Below, piece by piece: positions 46,859 through 59,341 of a DNA stretch of 64,000 bases. A program made the translations under genes and the position numbers. This DNA comes from Phytophthora quininea. Its lineage: Eukaryota; Oomycota; Peronosporomycetes; Peronosporales; Peronosporaceae. Below the pieces are notes generated by a model. It saw only the letters and a program-made list of their open reading frames with translations. It was not told the DNA's origin and did not search any database. The stretch covers positions 39,734-103,733 of the forward strand of contig JAAVTG010000216.1 of NCBI GenBank assembly GCA_011947345.1, given 5' to 3'. The first letter of the stretch is position 1; each line of letters starts with the position of its first letter.

Positions 46859-46873
46859 CCGTGTAAAACACGG
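46859..46873 (+). repeat. GC-rich hairpin, candidate Helitron 3' hairpin
   Basis: CCGTGT AAA ACACGG, a perfect 6-bp stem with 3-base loop, 110 bp after the helicase stop and 101 bp before the PTPS start. Helitrons end in such a hairpin followed by CTRR; a clear CTRR within 12 bases is not seen. Confidence 0.4.
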
Positions 46874-46974
46874 CATCAGTTTGGTTGCTTGTCAAGGTTG
46901 AATTTATTTTCCACCAATCACCGTCGTGTGGTCACCTTCTTGACAGGTAAAGCCCATCACATCCACTCAGGTTC

Positions 46975-48157
46975 ATGCTGGCCGCGTCGGACGAGGACAA
47001 ACAGCAGATCACCACCAGTTTGCCGATCCAACAACCAGCGGACGACACTCACCACAAGCGACGCAGGCGGTCCATGGGCAAAGAGCTCACGCAGGAGCAG
47101 AAGGCCATCGTCAAACTCCACGTCACACGCGCCGCCGCCGAAGGAGCCGTCAAGTGCTGCCACTGCGACAAGGAAATCTCGTCCCGCAACGTCGACCGCT
47201 GGGCCTCCCACTTACGCGGCTGTGCTAAGACCGACGAGGACGTCAAGGCCCAGATCCAGCCGTTCCGAGCAGGCTCGACCCCTCCCCCAACAGCTACTGG
47301 CCAACCGGCAGTGAAGACCGACATTGGTACAGCTCAGACGCCTGTGGCTACAAGTTCGGTGTCGATGGCGTCCCCTGGCAATGGAAGTGGAGAAGTGTTC
47401 AAGGTGCATGTGTCCAAGGACTACATGAAGTTTAATGCGGCGCACTTCATTGCGTACAAGGTAGGAAGGTGGAGATGTTGAGCGCTAGTGCTATGTAGGA
47501 GCTGACGTGGTTTGCTATTGTGTAGGGATTCCGTGAAAAACTACACGGACACAACTACCGTTTAGCCGTCACGATCACCGGAGCGGTGGGTCCGGATGGC
47601 TACGTTGTGGACTTTAGCGAGATCAAGAAGATCTCGCGGGTGATCTGCAAGGACCTGAACGAGTCGTTCCTCGTGCCGATGAACAGCGACGCGCTCAAGG
47701 TGGGCAGATACGTTATTATTTTGATTAGTGATGCTGGTAGCTGCAGCTAACCGTACTTCCTCCAATGCAGATTACTTTCGACGGCACGAATGTTCATATT
47801 GTGACCGAGGACCAAGCCAAGTTCAGCTTCCCCAAAGCGGACTGCTCGCTGCTGCCGATCGTGCACTCTTCTGCCGAGGAGCTGGCCATTTACATCGTAC
47901 GTGCCAGGTGTCTGCGAGGATCACGACAACTCTGCTAACGCTCGTTCTGTTCTATTGCCATTCGTACAGAGTAACCAGCTTGTGGAAGCCTTCACGCTAG
48001 TCGCCCTTCTTGTAAGCACGGCAATCTCTCTGCGATTCACCGCTCTATTTGGTGCTAACGCAATTGCCTGCAGGAGCGTGGTGTGCGCAAGATTGAGGTG
48101 AGCATCTCGGAGGCCAATCAGCAATTTGCCTCGTTCGAGCGCACCATCATGGCGTAG
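46975..48157 (+). CDS. BED-type zinc finger fused to 6-pyruvoyltetrahydropterin synthase (PTPS-III-like)
   Basis: Exons 46975-47460, 47526-47699, 47771-47896, 47970-48011, 48074-48157; introns 62-73 bp, all phase 0, 303 aa. Residues about 35-95 form a BED-like finger (CCHCDKEISSRNVDRWASHLRGC). From about 140 the PTPS fold: KFNAAHFIAYK, GFREKLHGHNY (zinc ligands His), VVDFSEIKK, PIVHSSAEELAIY and ISEANQQFASF. The catalytic Cys of ordinary PTPS is absent; ExxHGH is present, the PTPS-III motif linked to making 6-hydroxymethyl-dihydropterin for folate. The role of the finger is unknown. Five exons in 1.2 kb, directly behind the Helitron. Confidence 0.85.
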
Positions 48158-48364
48158 ACCGAAGATAGTCGAGGAAAGGAGCTGCCACTTTGCATGAGGT
48201 TGAAGACCGTAGCAACACGCTCCTCCATCTTTCTGCTGTGTCAAACAAAGTTGCCCTCGGAGATGTGGCTACATTTTTCCTTTTCCGCCAACCACTGATT
48301 TTCTTGGACCCTGCGACGTTTGATTGCCTGAAATTCGCCAGCCAGTTAAATGAAGCGCGATCTC

Positions 48365-48431
48365 TCCTGTCGCTTCATTCGCGGAAACGCCAGATAGCGC
48401 GCACTTCGACCAGGGAAACCAAGTAGGCAAC
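48365..48431 (+). promoter_or_regulatory. Candidate core promoter of the DEAD-box gene
   Basis: CGCTTCATTCGCGG at 48371-48384 fits the oomycete initiator consensus around TCATT, about 50 bp before ATG 48432. Confidence 0.35.
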
Positions 48432-50659
<2,228 letters not shown>

Positions 50660-50802
50660 GCGTTCCGTATGTGACGTAACCACAGTGGAATGGTGGTTCT
50701 CTGGGTCGAGATCGGAAGCAACATGCGCCCGAGCCTCCCCTTCTAATAACATGCAATGAAAAAGCAGCTTTACTTCATTCTTGGGCTGAGTACAAATGCG
50801 TG

Positions 50803-53706
50803 CTAAAGTATATCTGCGGCAAGTGTGGCTCTTGCTGACAAAACTGGGGTGGTAATCACTTCCTCATCTCGATCTTCTGCAACAAGTGAATCAAATCGAC
50901 TATAGTCGACAGTGACTCGGTCACGCTCGAGGACTGCGAACTCCTCGAAGCGCTTGTCGTACGCAAAGTCGTTCCAGAAGTACATCTTGCGCGCGTAGAC
51001 ATTTTCCTGGAACGTCGTGTCCAGTCCTGTGAGTAGTGCGATGACTGCCACACGTGAGTTGGAGAGGTCTTCCATCGATCGGAACTTGTAGAATGGCGAA
51101 TTCTCGTTAATGACATGGATCAACGTAGCCGGCAACTTGATCGACGGCCACTCTGCCGTCACCAGAGGCACGTCGTACATTTGACGAAGGCCTGTACGTC
51201 GGTTCGTGAGGATCACACCGATGCGGAAAAAGTTCTCATGCACTTCGCCCGAATGGCGCGTGTTGGCAGCACGGAAAGCAAGACAGCGGTGGCCGTAGAT
51301 GGTCGAGATGGTCATCTTGGTAGAAAAGTGGATGTGTGCTCGCGGACGAGCGAACTTTGACCAAGCGATGCCAGTGATGATCGTCACGGCGATAATCCCC
51401 ACCATCGACTCGATGAACACGACAATGTTCATGTAAACTGACCTTGGCTGCGGCGCGATAGAGCCGTAGCCAATCGTCGCCAGCGTGTGGACGCTCATGT
51501 AGAAAGCCATCTCGTATTGCGACACAGAGATATCGCTATACGACGAAATGCCGCCCATTTCGAACCAGTACAACAGCCCAAAGCTGAAATTGATGACGAG
51601 GAAGGACACCACGAACACGACGATGATCTTTGGCCAGCCCACGTGGAGAGCACTCTGGTACAATCGCATAAAGCTGAAAGACTTTGGAATGTGGACCGGT
51701 AAAATTCGCAAGAAGCGTGGCGTGTCCTCCACTTCGATGGATACAGCGGATAGGCTAGTCTGGGCTCGTTGGCGTTGCCGAACCATCTCTTCCGTCTCGT
51801 ATACGTCCTCGGCATCACTTTCGACTTCACTATCAAATCTGTCGAGATCGTCTTTGTGGCCTTCATCGTGGGAAATGGTGCTGCTGTCGTCTTCGATTGC
51901 ATCTCCTGCCATCTCTCGCTGCAGTACATCTTGAGCAGACCCTGCCATCTCTCTCCGAAGTAAGTTTTTGCTCGACGTGGAGTTGAAACACCTGCATAGC
52001 CACTACTGCCTTCGGCGCTACAGCGGCCTCTACTCACTCGGAGACTGGGACTGTCACCACCAGAAAAGCGTTGCCCTCCACCACTGAACCTGCCAAGGCC
52101 TTCCTCCAGACCCGTCTGGTCATTTTTACGCTCGCCCATGCCGGACCTCCAGACACGTAAACCACCTCGCTTTGCAGCTTGCTCTTCAGCCGTTGGGGCC
52201 TTGGGTATCCTCTGTGTACCAAAGGATTGTTGCAGCAACGGCTCGTATAGCGGCTCCAGCCCCATCGCAAATTTCTTTGGCCCAGTTTTCCTTAGGCCAT
52301 GCGTCGGGAGAGGCTGCTGATCTGTCGTTAATGTGTCTGTCGTCGATTCCGCGTCCCAGGAACGCGCTGATACCGAGCTCTCAACGACGGATTCAGAGTA
52401 TTCCGATGGCGCTTCTTGGATGGCTTCTTCGTGGTCCGGATGATCTTCTTCATGGTAATGCGGTGCAATAGATTTCTGACGTGAATGGTGTTTATTCAGC
52501 TCATAGTTGACGCGGCACAGCTTTGTAAACAGTGTCGGCTTGAGATATCGTGCATCGTCAATCGGTGCTGCATCTACAGCACTCAGTTTGGCAAAATTCA
52601 TGATCACTTCCGCGTTGTCCTCGTTAAACTCCAGCAACTCTGCAAAGCGATAGCCCCACAGTAAATTGGCTGCCGTGTAAATGTACCGCCGAGACTGTGT
52701 CTTGCAGCGTCGAATCGACCCCGACATGGCGACCTCAACCAGCATGTCTGACTGCGCAATGTCGCTTTTCGACATGCCGTAGAGAGGACTGTTCTCATCA
52801 ATCACATGCACCACTGCAACTCCCATGCGGAACGTGATGAAATTGTTCTGCAGCAGCTTCAGGTTGTACGACGTCAGCACTTTTGTTCGCGAGTACGACG
52901 TATCATCGCCCTCTTGAGTCCCGACAGAGTTGTTTGCGAAAGATTTCCTTCGCTTCTGTGAGGCTTCATCGTCATGATCTCGGACGTGCTTCGTCTTGTG
53001 CTCTACTCGCAGCAAATTGACTTTGAACACAGCTTCCATAATAACGTCATGCGTAACGTCACGAGACTGCGTGGCGTTGGCCACCCTTACCACCAGCGCC
53101 AGATACTTCTTGCCGTAAGGCTGCACGACGCAAACCTTACTGAACGCCACTTTGCCTGCGGCTTGGCGAATTTTGCAAACACGAGACCTGTAATCGCTGA
53201 CACGATCATCATAGAGGCGAAGGACTCGACCGACATGCTCACGTTTCCGCACGTCTTGGTGGGGTACACGACTCCAAAGCCGATGGTTGTGAACGTCTGA
53301 TAGCTCAGATCAAACGCCTCGAAGAAATTCGTCGGCTCTCTGCAGATAAAGCACGTGACCGCCGCGAAGAAGAAAATGTTGACTAGAAAATGCCAAGCAG
53401 CACCATCCCCAGCATCGGCCAGCGCATGTTGAGCAGCACGTACAGAAAATCTTTGTACGGTTTTCTTGGATTGAAACTCGTGAACACCATCGGGAAGAGT
53501 GAATTGGACGGCAGACGGATAAACTGCTTCCAGAACGGCATTTCTTCGATCCTAAAGCCGGAATGGAAGATGGATGTGTTTTCTGCGCCATTGTTGACCC
53601 GCACGCCGTGCCAGATGTGCACCCAGTCTCTTAGTGCCGCTGGTACTTGCTGCGTGCCCACATTGAGCGTGCCGCGGTTCTGAATCCGCTTCTTGGAGGC
53701 TGGCAT
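50803..53706 (-). CDS. Inward-rectifier K+ channel, probable tandem fusion of two Kir subunits
   Basis: N-terminal unit from ATG 53704-53706 (MPASKKRIQNRG): TM1 from WPMLGMVLLGIF, pore with filter TTIGFG, TM2 ending GLVFAKFAKP, cytoplasmic Kir domain with HVIDENSPLYGM and LLWGYRFAELLEF. C-terminal unit: TM1 IIVVFVVSFLVINFSFGLLYW, filter TIGYGS, TM2 IIAVTIITGIAWSKFARP, HVINENSPFYKF, stop 50803. Frame changes at 53387-53390 and 53151-53153 are homopolymers one base short. The first unit has no stop before the second begins; the link is an A run (plus 51965-51969) where one more base would fuse both into about 968 aa. Alternative: two adjacent genes, the second starting at ATG 51948. A 5' exon upstream of 53706 is possible. 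Confidence 0.85.
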
Positions 53707-54620
53707 TGGTGCAGCACCACAGGCAACCTCTGAACACTGCAAGTCTGTGAATGGCAAGCAATTTGTTAGGAAACAAGGCGACAGATGTTAGCCGACTTGC
53801 TTTGCCCCATGGGGGTTATATGTTGAAAAAGTAAAAGAGTGAGACCATAACGGTCGGACGTCGGGTGTCGCGATGGAACCACGCTTGTAAATGCACAGAC
53901 TTACCTACAGACCGTTAAAGTCGATTACACTGGGCAAGACGCGGCGGAAGCGACAGCTCGAGGTGTCCTGCAGCGCGTCGATGTAGTAATGGTTGCCATA
54001 AACCTCGTGTTTTTGCCAATGTGGTTCGAACTGTAAAAGAAGAAGATTCGACCGCCCAATCAGAAGCGGCGGACTGGATGCTCGTCATCGGCCCAAACGA
54101 TACTTTTTGTGCGGGACGCTTTGGACGGAGAAACCACACGTGACAACATCGCTATGCTCTACAAGGAAAGAGTTTGTTGTCATGTTTGACTGAGTGTTTC
54201 TCTCTCTCTTCCCACTAACAAAGGCCTCGCAAAGCTATTCACAAGCTGGAGATCATACTCAAGGGCGGGTCCAACAGGATTAGGCAGAAGAAAACATTTT
54301 GATCGGCTAGCCGTCCTCAGGTAGGGATTTATCACGAGAAGAAAAAACATTCGTCACCAAGCAGTCCATGGTTGTGAGGAGTACATGGTCATCTGAAGCT
54401 TCAATCGCCGGTCTATAGGAAATGAACGGTGTTGTGCTATTATACGTCGGGCCAGCAGATTATGCTCCTTGAAGCGCTTGCACTGTGCAATTAATTCCAC
54501 ACAACCCGTTCATGTCGCCCGAATGTTGCGCTTTGCGCAAACATGGCTTCACGTGAGGAGCACGTGCGTCAGCATCACCACTCTTCAATTTGCAGCCCAG
54601 AGCTCAAGACTATCACTCCC
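53707..54620. other. Divergent intergenic region, Kir / leuB
   Basis: About 900 bp with no recognised gene; 53560-53800 on the minus strand may contain a small 5' exon of the Kir gene (TTCACAG acceptor at about 53745), unproven. ATG 54543 is in frame with leuB and could give a 26-residue longer N-terminus. Confidence 0.45.
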
Positions 54621-55774
54621 ATGAGCAAGACGTACAAGATCGCGGTGCTGCCGGGCGACGGCATCGGCCCCGAGGTCTGCGACCAGGCCGTGCAGGTGCT
54701 GCAGACGGTGGGGCCCTCTTCCAGCACGACTTCGCCTTCTCCACGGCGCTGTGCGGCGGCGCGGCCTACGAGCAGCACCAGACGCACCTGCCGCAGTCGA
54801 CGGTGGACGCCGTGGCCGCGTCAGACGCCGTGCTGTTTGGCTCGGTGGGCGGCCCCACGGACGCGCAGGAGGACCCCAAGTGGAAGGACGCTGAGAAGAA
54901 CTGCCTGCTGGGGTTGCGCAAGAACTTCCAGCTGGCCGTCAACATCCGACCAGCCAAGATCTACTCGATGCTGCCGGACCTGTCGCCGCTCAAGCCCAGC
55001 ATCATCGCCAACGGCGTGGATATGGTCATCGTACGTGAGCTCGTCTCGGGCATCTACTTTGGCGAGCACAAGACGGACGGAGACACGGCCACGGACGTCA
55101 TGAAGTACACGGCCGAAGAGATCGCCAAGCCCATGAAGTTCGCCTTCGAGATGGCCATGAACGTGAGTAGTAGTAGCTTTTTCTGTTGTGATATGCTAAA
55201 GTGGCAGCTTCTAATGGTCGATCTGTTGCTGTAGCGTTCCAAGCGGCTGACGGTCGTGGACAAGGCCAACGTCTTGGACTGCAGTCGTCTGTGGCGTAAG
55301 GTGGCCAAGGACGTGGCCAAGGACTACCCGGAGGTGCAGTACGACTTCATGTACATCGACAACGCCGTGATGCAGCTCATCCGCAACCCGTCGCAGTTCG
55401 ACGTGATCGCCACGGGCAACATGTTCGGCGACATCCTGTCGGACGCAGCCTCGGTGCTGCCTGGCTCGCTGGGCCTCATGCCTTCGGCCAGTCTGGGCGA
55501 CAAGGTGCATCTGTTTGAGCCCATCGGCGGCTCGGCTCCGGACATCGCTGGCAAGGACCTGGCCAACCCCATCGCTCAGATCCTGTCGGCTGCGCTGCTG
55601 CTGCGCTACTCGTTCCAGATGGAGGACGAGGCGCAGCTCATTGAGAAGGCCGTGGAGCAGGTGCTGCTGGACGGTGTCCGCACGGGCGACCTCACCAAGG
55701 ACCAGGCTGCCGTGGTCGGCACCAAAGCTATGGGTGCTGCCATTATCTCCAAGATGAAGGCCCTGCACCAGTAA
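54621..55774 (+). CDS. leuB: 3-isopropylmalate dehydrogenase
   Basis: NAD-dependent oxidative decarboxylation of 3-isopropylmalate, third step of leucine synthesis. ATG 54621 gives [19 protein letters not shown]. Further motifs: [93 protein letters not shown] and [18 protein letters not shown]. One intron 55163-55234 (GTGAGT...TGTAG). One frame break at 54710-54713, a G run one short, between QVLQTVG and [10 protein letters not shown]; both sides are conserved, so the gene is taken as intact. Gene symbol follows bacterial naming (LEU2 in yeast). Confidence 0.94.
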
Positions 55775-56070
55775 CTTCAATGGCTCACCGTCAATTTATG
55801 GTCGTCGATGTGCTCAGCACACAGTAAACAACACGCGCCGAGCCCGTGCATTGATCTATGGCTTGTCCAGCAGATTATCAGCATTAGAAAACTGTAGCAT
55901 GTCTCCCAATTGACTGTCGTGTCAACGAGGTCCCCCAGTTAACCACGTTCAATGGATCGAGTACCTGGCCTGGATCGAGTTTCTTGTCGATTGAAAAGAT
56001 CGTGTGGACACCACGTGACACCATCGCTGTGATTCCGTTGGCGTCCACAATTGAGCTGTTACTTTCTCCA
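55775..56070. other. Convergent intergenic region
   Basis: Between the leuB and MULE-derived stops. On the minus strand one frame (to 55884) stays open with protein-like sequence (GITAMVSRGVHTIFSIDKKL), possibly the true C-terminus of the MULE-derived gene after a frame change. Confidence 0.4.
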
Positions 56071-57644
56071 TCAACAAACAGGTGTGTCTGAGGTTTCCGT
56101 AACAGTTTGCGAGTTGGGAGTTGAATTCGGACACCGCTTTCTGTTGTGCCCACCTTGCTTGCAAGTGCCGCAGCGCTGTACCCGACCTTGACTGCCTTCT
56201 CCTGAAGTGCGAACGTGCTTCGCACCTGGCGACCTGGCCTCGCTAGCTTTCCGTTTCGCAGGCAACACCGACGGACTGTGAACCGCACTACTCTCCGGTA
56301 GAACCACGGATGCGTCGCCGAAGGCAGCGGTGTAGCTTTTAACCAGATAACACTCAGCAAAACGAGTAAACACGGAGTCCATCTTGCCGATCTTGGCCAA
56401 AGCTGCCATCATGTGTCTGCACGGAACGCCCTGTTGCTCTATAAACCCGCAGGCACAAGTGTTCTGCAAGACATCCACCGCGTGAGCAGTAGAAGGATCC
56501 TGTCCAACCCGCCACACCAGTCCAGTCTCCAGCGTGGTCATTTGCGCCGTGTAGTACCCCAACTGCTGCTGCTGCTCATCGTACAAACGCTGGGCCCCAG
56601 GAGTGACAATGCGCCTCTCTGCAGTCCATTGCGCACTCAACTGGGCGCTCTCACGTCGATTTCCGCAATAAACTCCATAATGCTATCGAGGAACTCGTAC
56701 GGCGACTTGGCCCGAAGTCCCAGAACCAGCGAGCTGCTCGTCACGCTCTCCACCAGGTTTGACGACAGTCCAAGTCCACTCTGAACATTGACGTCGAACG
56801 CCGGGGCTACCGCACCAAAATTCGTACAACCACCGCAAACAACAGGGTAACTAGCAAGCGACAACCCTGCCTCTCGCAGACACTCGACGACCCAGCCGTA
56901 ACTCTCTGCATCTTCGTTCTTCACGAGCGCCGCCGCGATGATCACACTCCCGCAGTTGCCGTCTCTCCCCACTACTAGAATCTGCTGTCCGTCGTAGTCC
57001 TGACTCCTCGACTGCGAGGAGTCAATGCCAACTATCTGTTGATTATAAGGCATGCTCTTCACGAGCACCCCACTGACGACGATAGCTCGTCGGAACCGAC
57101 CGTCCGGATCGGCCTCCGTCCGAGTGAAAGACCCCTCGTCCTTCTGCTGGAACTGCGCCAGTATGGACGGGATCTTCTGGAACCGCTGAGTTTTCTCCTG
57201 TTGGATGCACCTGGTCACCATGTCCTTGGCTCTGTAGATCGTGCTGCGGTTGGTGACCACGACCCCGTCCAGCTTCTGGACGTTCTCGGACAGCGCTGAG
57301 GCCGAGATGGAGGCGTTGGACAGCACGGCGCCTCGGAACGACGCCAGCTCGCGCAGCTGCCGCGTCGTGGCCTTGGCCACGCCAGTGCAGTTGATGTGCT
57401 CCAACTGCATGGAGCTGATGTACCAGTGCAGCCTCTGGCCTCTGGCCTTGCGTTGATACAGCTGCACGAAGAAGGAGCAGCCGTCGCACGAGCATTTGAA
57501 GCGCTTGTGGCCGCCGCCGCCGCGGTCCAGCACCACCCGCTTCTTGGTGGACAGCGCGTAGTCTTGCAGCGCATACGTGGCGGCCTTGCCGTCCCGGAAT
57601 GTATCCCCGACGCGAAGTGTCGCCATTTCTTGCAGAACACGCAT
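56071..57644 (-). CDS. MULE-derived transposase-like protein (FAR1-type, SWIM finger), one frame break
   Basis: ATG 57642-57644, or MATLRVGDTF at 57626. N-terminal FAR1/WRKY-GCM1-like zinc region (FKCSCDGCSFFVQLYQ, HWYISSMQLEHINC); MULE core with LVVGRDGNCGSVIIAAALVKNEDAESYGWVVECLREAG; SWIM finger CACGFIEQQGVPCRHM; CCHC knuckle CGTCKQGGHNRKRC. One-base break near 56645. The second catalytic position, normally CDRG in MULEs, reads CGGC, and the region up to the third acid is shortened, so transposition is unlikely. No terminal inverted repeats were spotted. A domesticated or decayed transposase. Confidence 0.7.
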
Positions 57645-57699
57645 AGAGATGGTATGCGGTTTCTGTGACTATACAAATATCAAGGTGGTATCGCGGTAC

Positions 57700-58924
57700 A
57701 GTACCAGTTCACAGTGTCGAGACGCGGCGTGCTGATCGACCTCAGCGGTTCGTCCTGGCGACACTAGATGCTACAATAAATGAATTTTCTTGTGATGAAA
57801 CGTTGCTGTTGACAGGGACGTTGCCTGTGGAGGATGTGGTGTTGCCAGGGTGCGTGGCAGCGCTCGCCAAGCTGCTGAGTCGCCAAGATATTGGCGTTCG
57901 CTTCGGTGCTGTGCAATACAAAACCTTTGCAAATACTGCCGCGATTTATCAAGGAAATTACCCTTTGTTAATGGCGCAGTGACCAACACGACCACCAAGT
58001 CTCGTCGGGAGCTTGTGCGTTACTGTAGAGCTCTGATGAAGACGGCAGTGGTGTAGAATAACATTGTCTGTAGATCCAGCACTTGCACACCATCGGACTC
58101 AAGGAGATCAAACCAAAACATGTTTTGACGGCGGGAGGGATTGCACGATGTCTTCTGGAGCAGCGAGGTCTTCGGCCGATGTTGCTTGTCGATCCATCGC
58201 TACAGGAGGAATTTGACGGGCTGGACTGCGCCAACCCGAACGCTGTCGTTATTGGTCTGGCTCCGGAGCATTTCCACTACCACAAGGTTTGTCCAGGGCG
58301 GTAAACGCTATGTGGTGCGATGCTGAAGGGATTGATGAAGTAGTTGAACGAGGCGTTCCGCGTGGTGCTTGATGGTGGCTCCTTAATCGCGCTGCATGAA
58401 GCCCGATACTTTGCTGGCAAAGAGGATTATATCTGGGACCGGGGCCGTTTGTGAAGGCGCTAGAGTTCGCTGCAGGCGTCCAGGCCACCGTCATTGGGTT
58501 CGTATGGCAAGTCAGTTGGGGGACCAAGCTCATGGATTTTCATGTTTGCAGGAAGCCCGCGTCGACATTCTACCACCAAGCGCTTCACGACATGTAACGT
58601 GCATTTGTGCATCTCTTCTAATGGCTTAGATGGACTCTTGCGTTTGAATTGTACAGCGGCGTCCCTGCGGAGAACGCTGTCATGATCGGTGACGATGTTC
58701 GGCAAGACGTTTACGGCGCAATGGCGCTAGGCATGCAAGGAGTGCTGGTCCAGACGGGCAAGTACAGGAGTGGCGACGAAAACAACATTGGTGCGATGAC
58801 CCTAAATATCTCGGTCCTATTACTCTCTAACTGCCATGCTGCGACGAAAGCTCCTGCGCCATCGTTCGTTGCTACGGGCTTCCCGGAGGCTGTGGACTGG
58901 GTCGTCGGTCTACAGCCCACATGA
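57700..58924 (+). CDS. HAD-family hydrolase, HDHD2-like
   Basis: Exons by splice signals and homology: about 57700-57747, 57816-57905, 57980-about 58048, about 58080-58286, 58344-58497, 58552-58593, 58657-58790, 58851-58924. Catalytic DLSGTL is split by the first intron; then PVEDVVLPGC, VTNTTTKSRREL (motif II), LLVDPSLQEEF, NAVVIGLAPEHFHY, ALHEARYF, VIGKPASTFYHQAL (Lys of motif III), AENAVMIGDDVRQDV (motif IV) and a C-terminal FPEAVDWVV. This is the HDHD2/LHPP-type phosphatase layout. One base is missing near 58433. The 5' end has no in-frame ATG in sight and the 58048-58080 junction is unclear. Confidence 0.8.
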
Positions 58925-59341
58925 CAAACTGCTTGGTGAACGCCACCGAAAGCTGACAGGCGCCCAGGGAAACGTCAAGTGGCAAGTGTTCGAATGCCAC
59001 ACTGTCGTCATCGCTAAACTTCTCTTATGACACGCCCATGAGACGTCGGCAGCAGAGCTAACGGTCATGTCCTAGCCGCGTAGGGGAGATGTAATGAACA
59101 GAGAGAAGCACGTCCTGCCTAGACGTCAAACTATCCTTGCCGAACCTGAGCCTCGCACTTGCGCCTAACTCCTATTCTTTCCGTTGATCCACCTTTTTCA
59201 CAGTGCGATATACATGCAGCCCATTCCCGAACGGTCGTGGATTGAAAAAAAAGATCGAACCTCATCACGCAGGGAAACGCTCGGGCTTGGCAGCGCTGCA
59301 GCACAACCGCATTCTCCGCCGCCTGGTCACGTGCAGACAGC
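58925..59341. other. Intergenic, kinase promoter
   Basis: No gene. Parts of 59240-59341 resemble 63640-63719 upstream of the second kinase copy (AAAGATCGAA, ACAACCGCATT), consistent with tandem duplication. CCCATTCCCGAACGG at 59220 is initiator-like. Confidence 0.45.

Larger units (their letters stand above)
34302..46873 (+). mobile_element. Helitron (Rep/helicase), interrupted by gypsy 2
   Basis: Encodes the Helitron N-terminal domain, an HUH nuclease and a Pif1-type helicase in order, split at 36482/43192 by a gypsy element with a perfect GGTAC duplication. A 6-bp GC-rich hairpin at 46859-46873 is a candidate 3' terminal hairpin; the 5' end is not located. Boundaries are therefore approximate. 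Confidence 0.85.

Noticed and set aside
51495..53252. 585-codon minus ORF taken as one protein
   Set aside because: Only its first part is the Kir domain; after about 51965 it reads the second Kir unit in the wrong frame.
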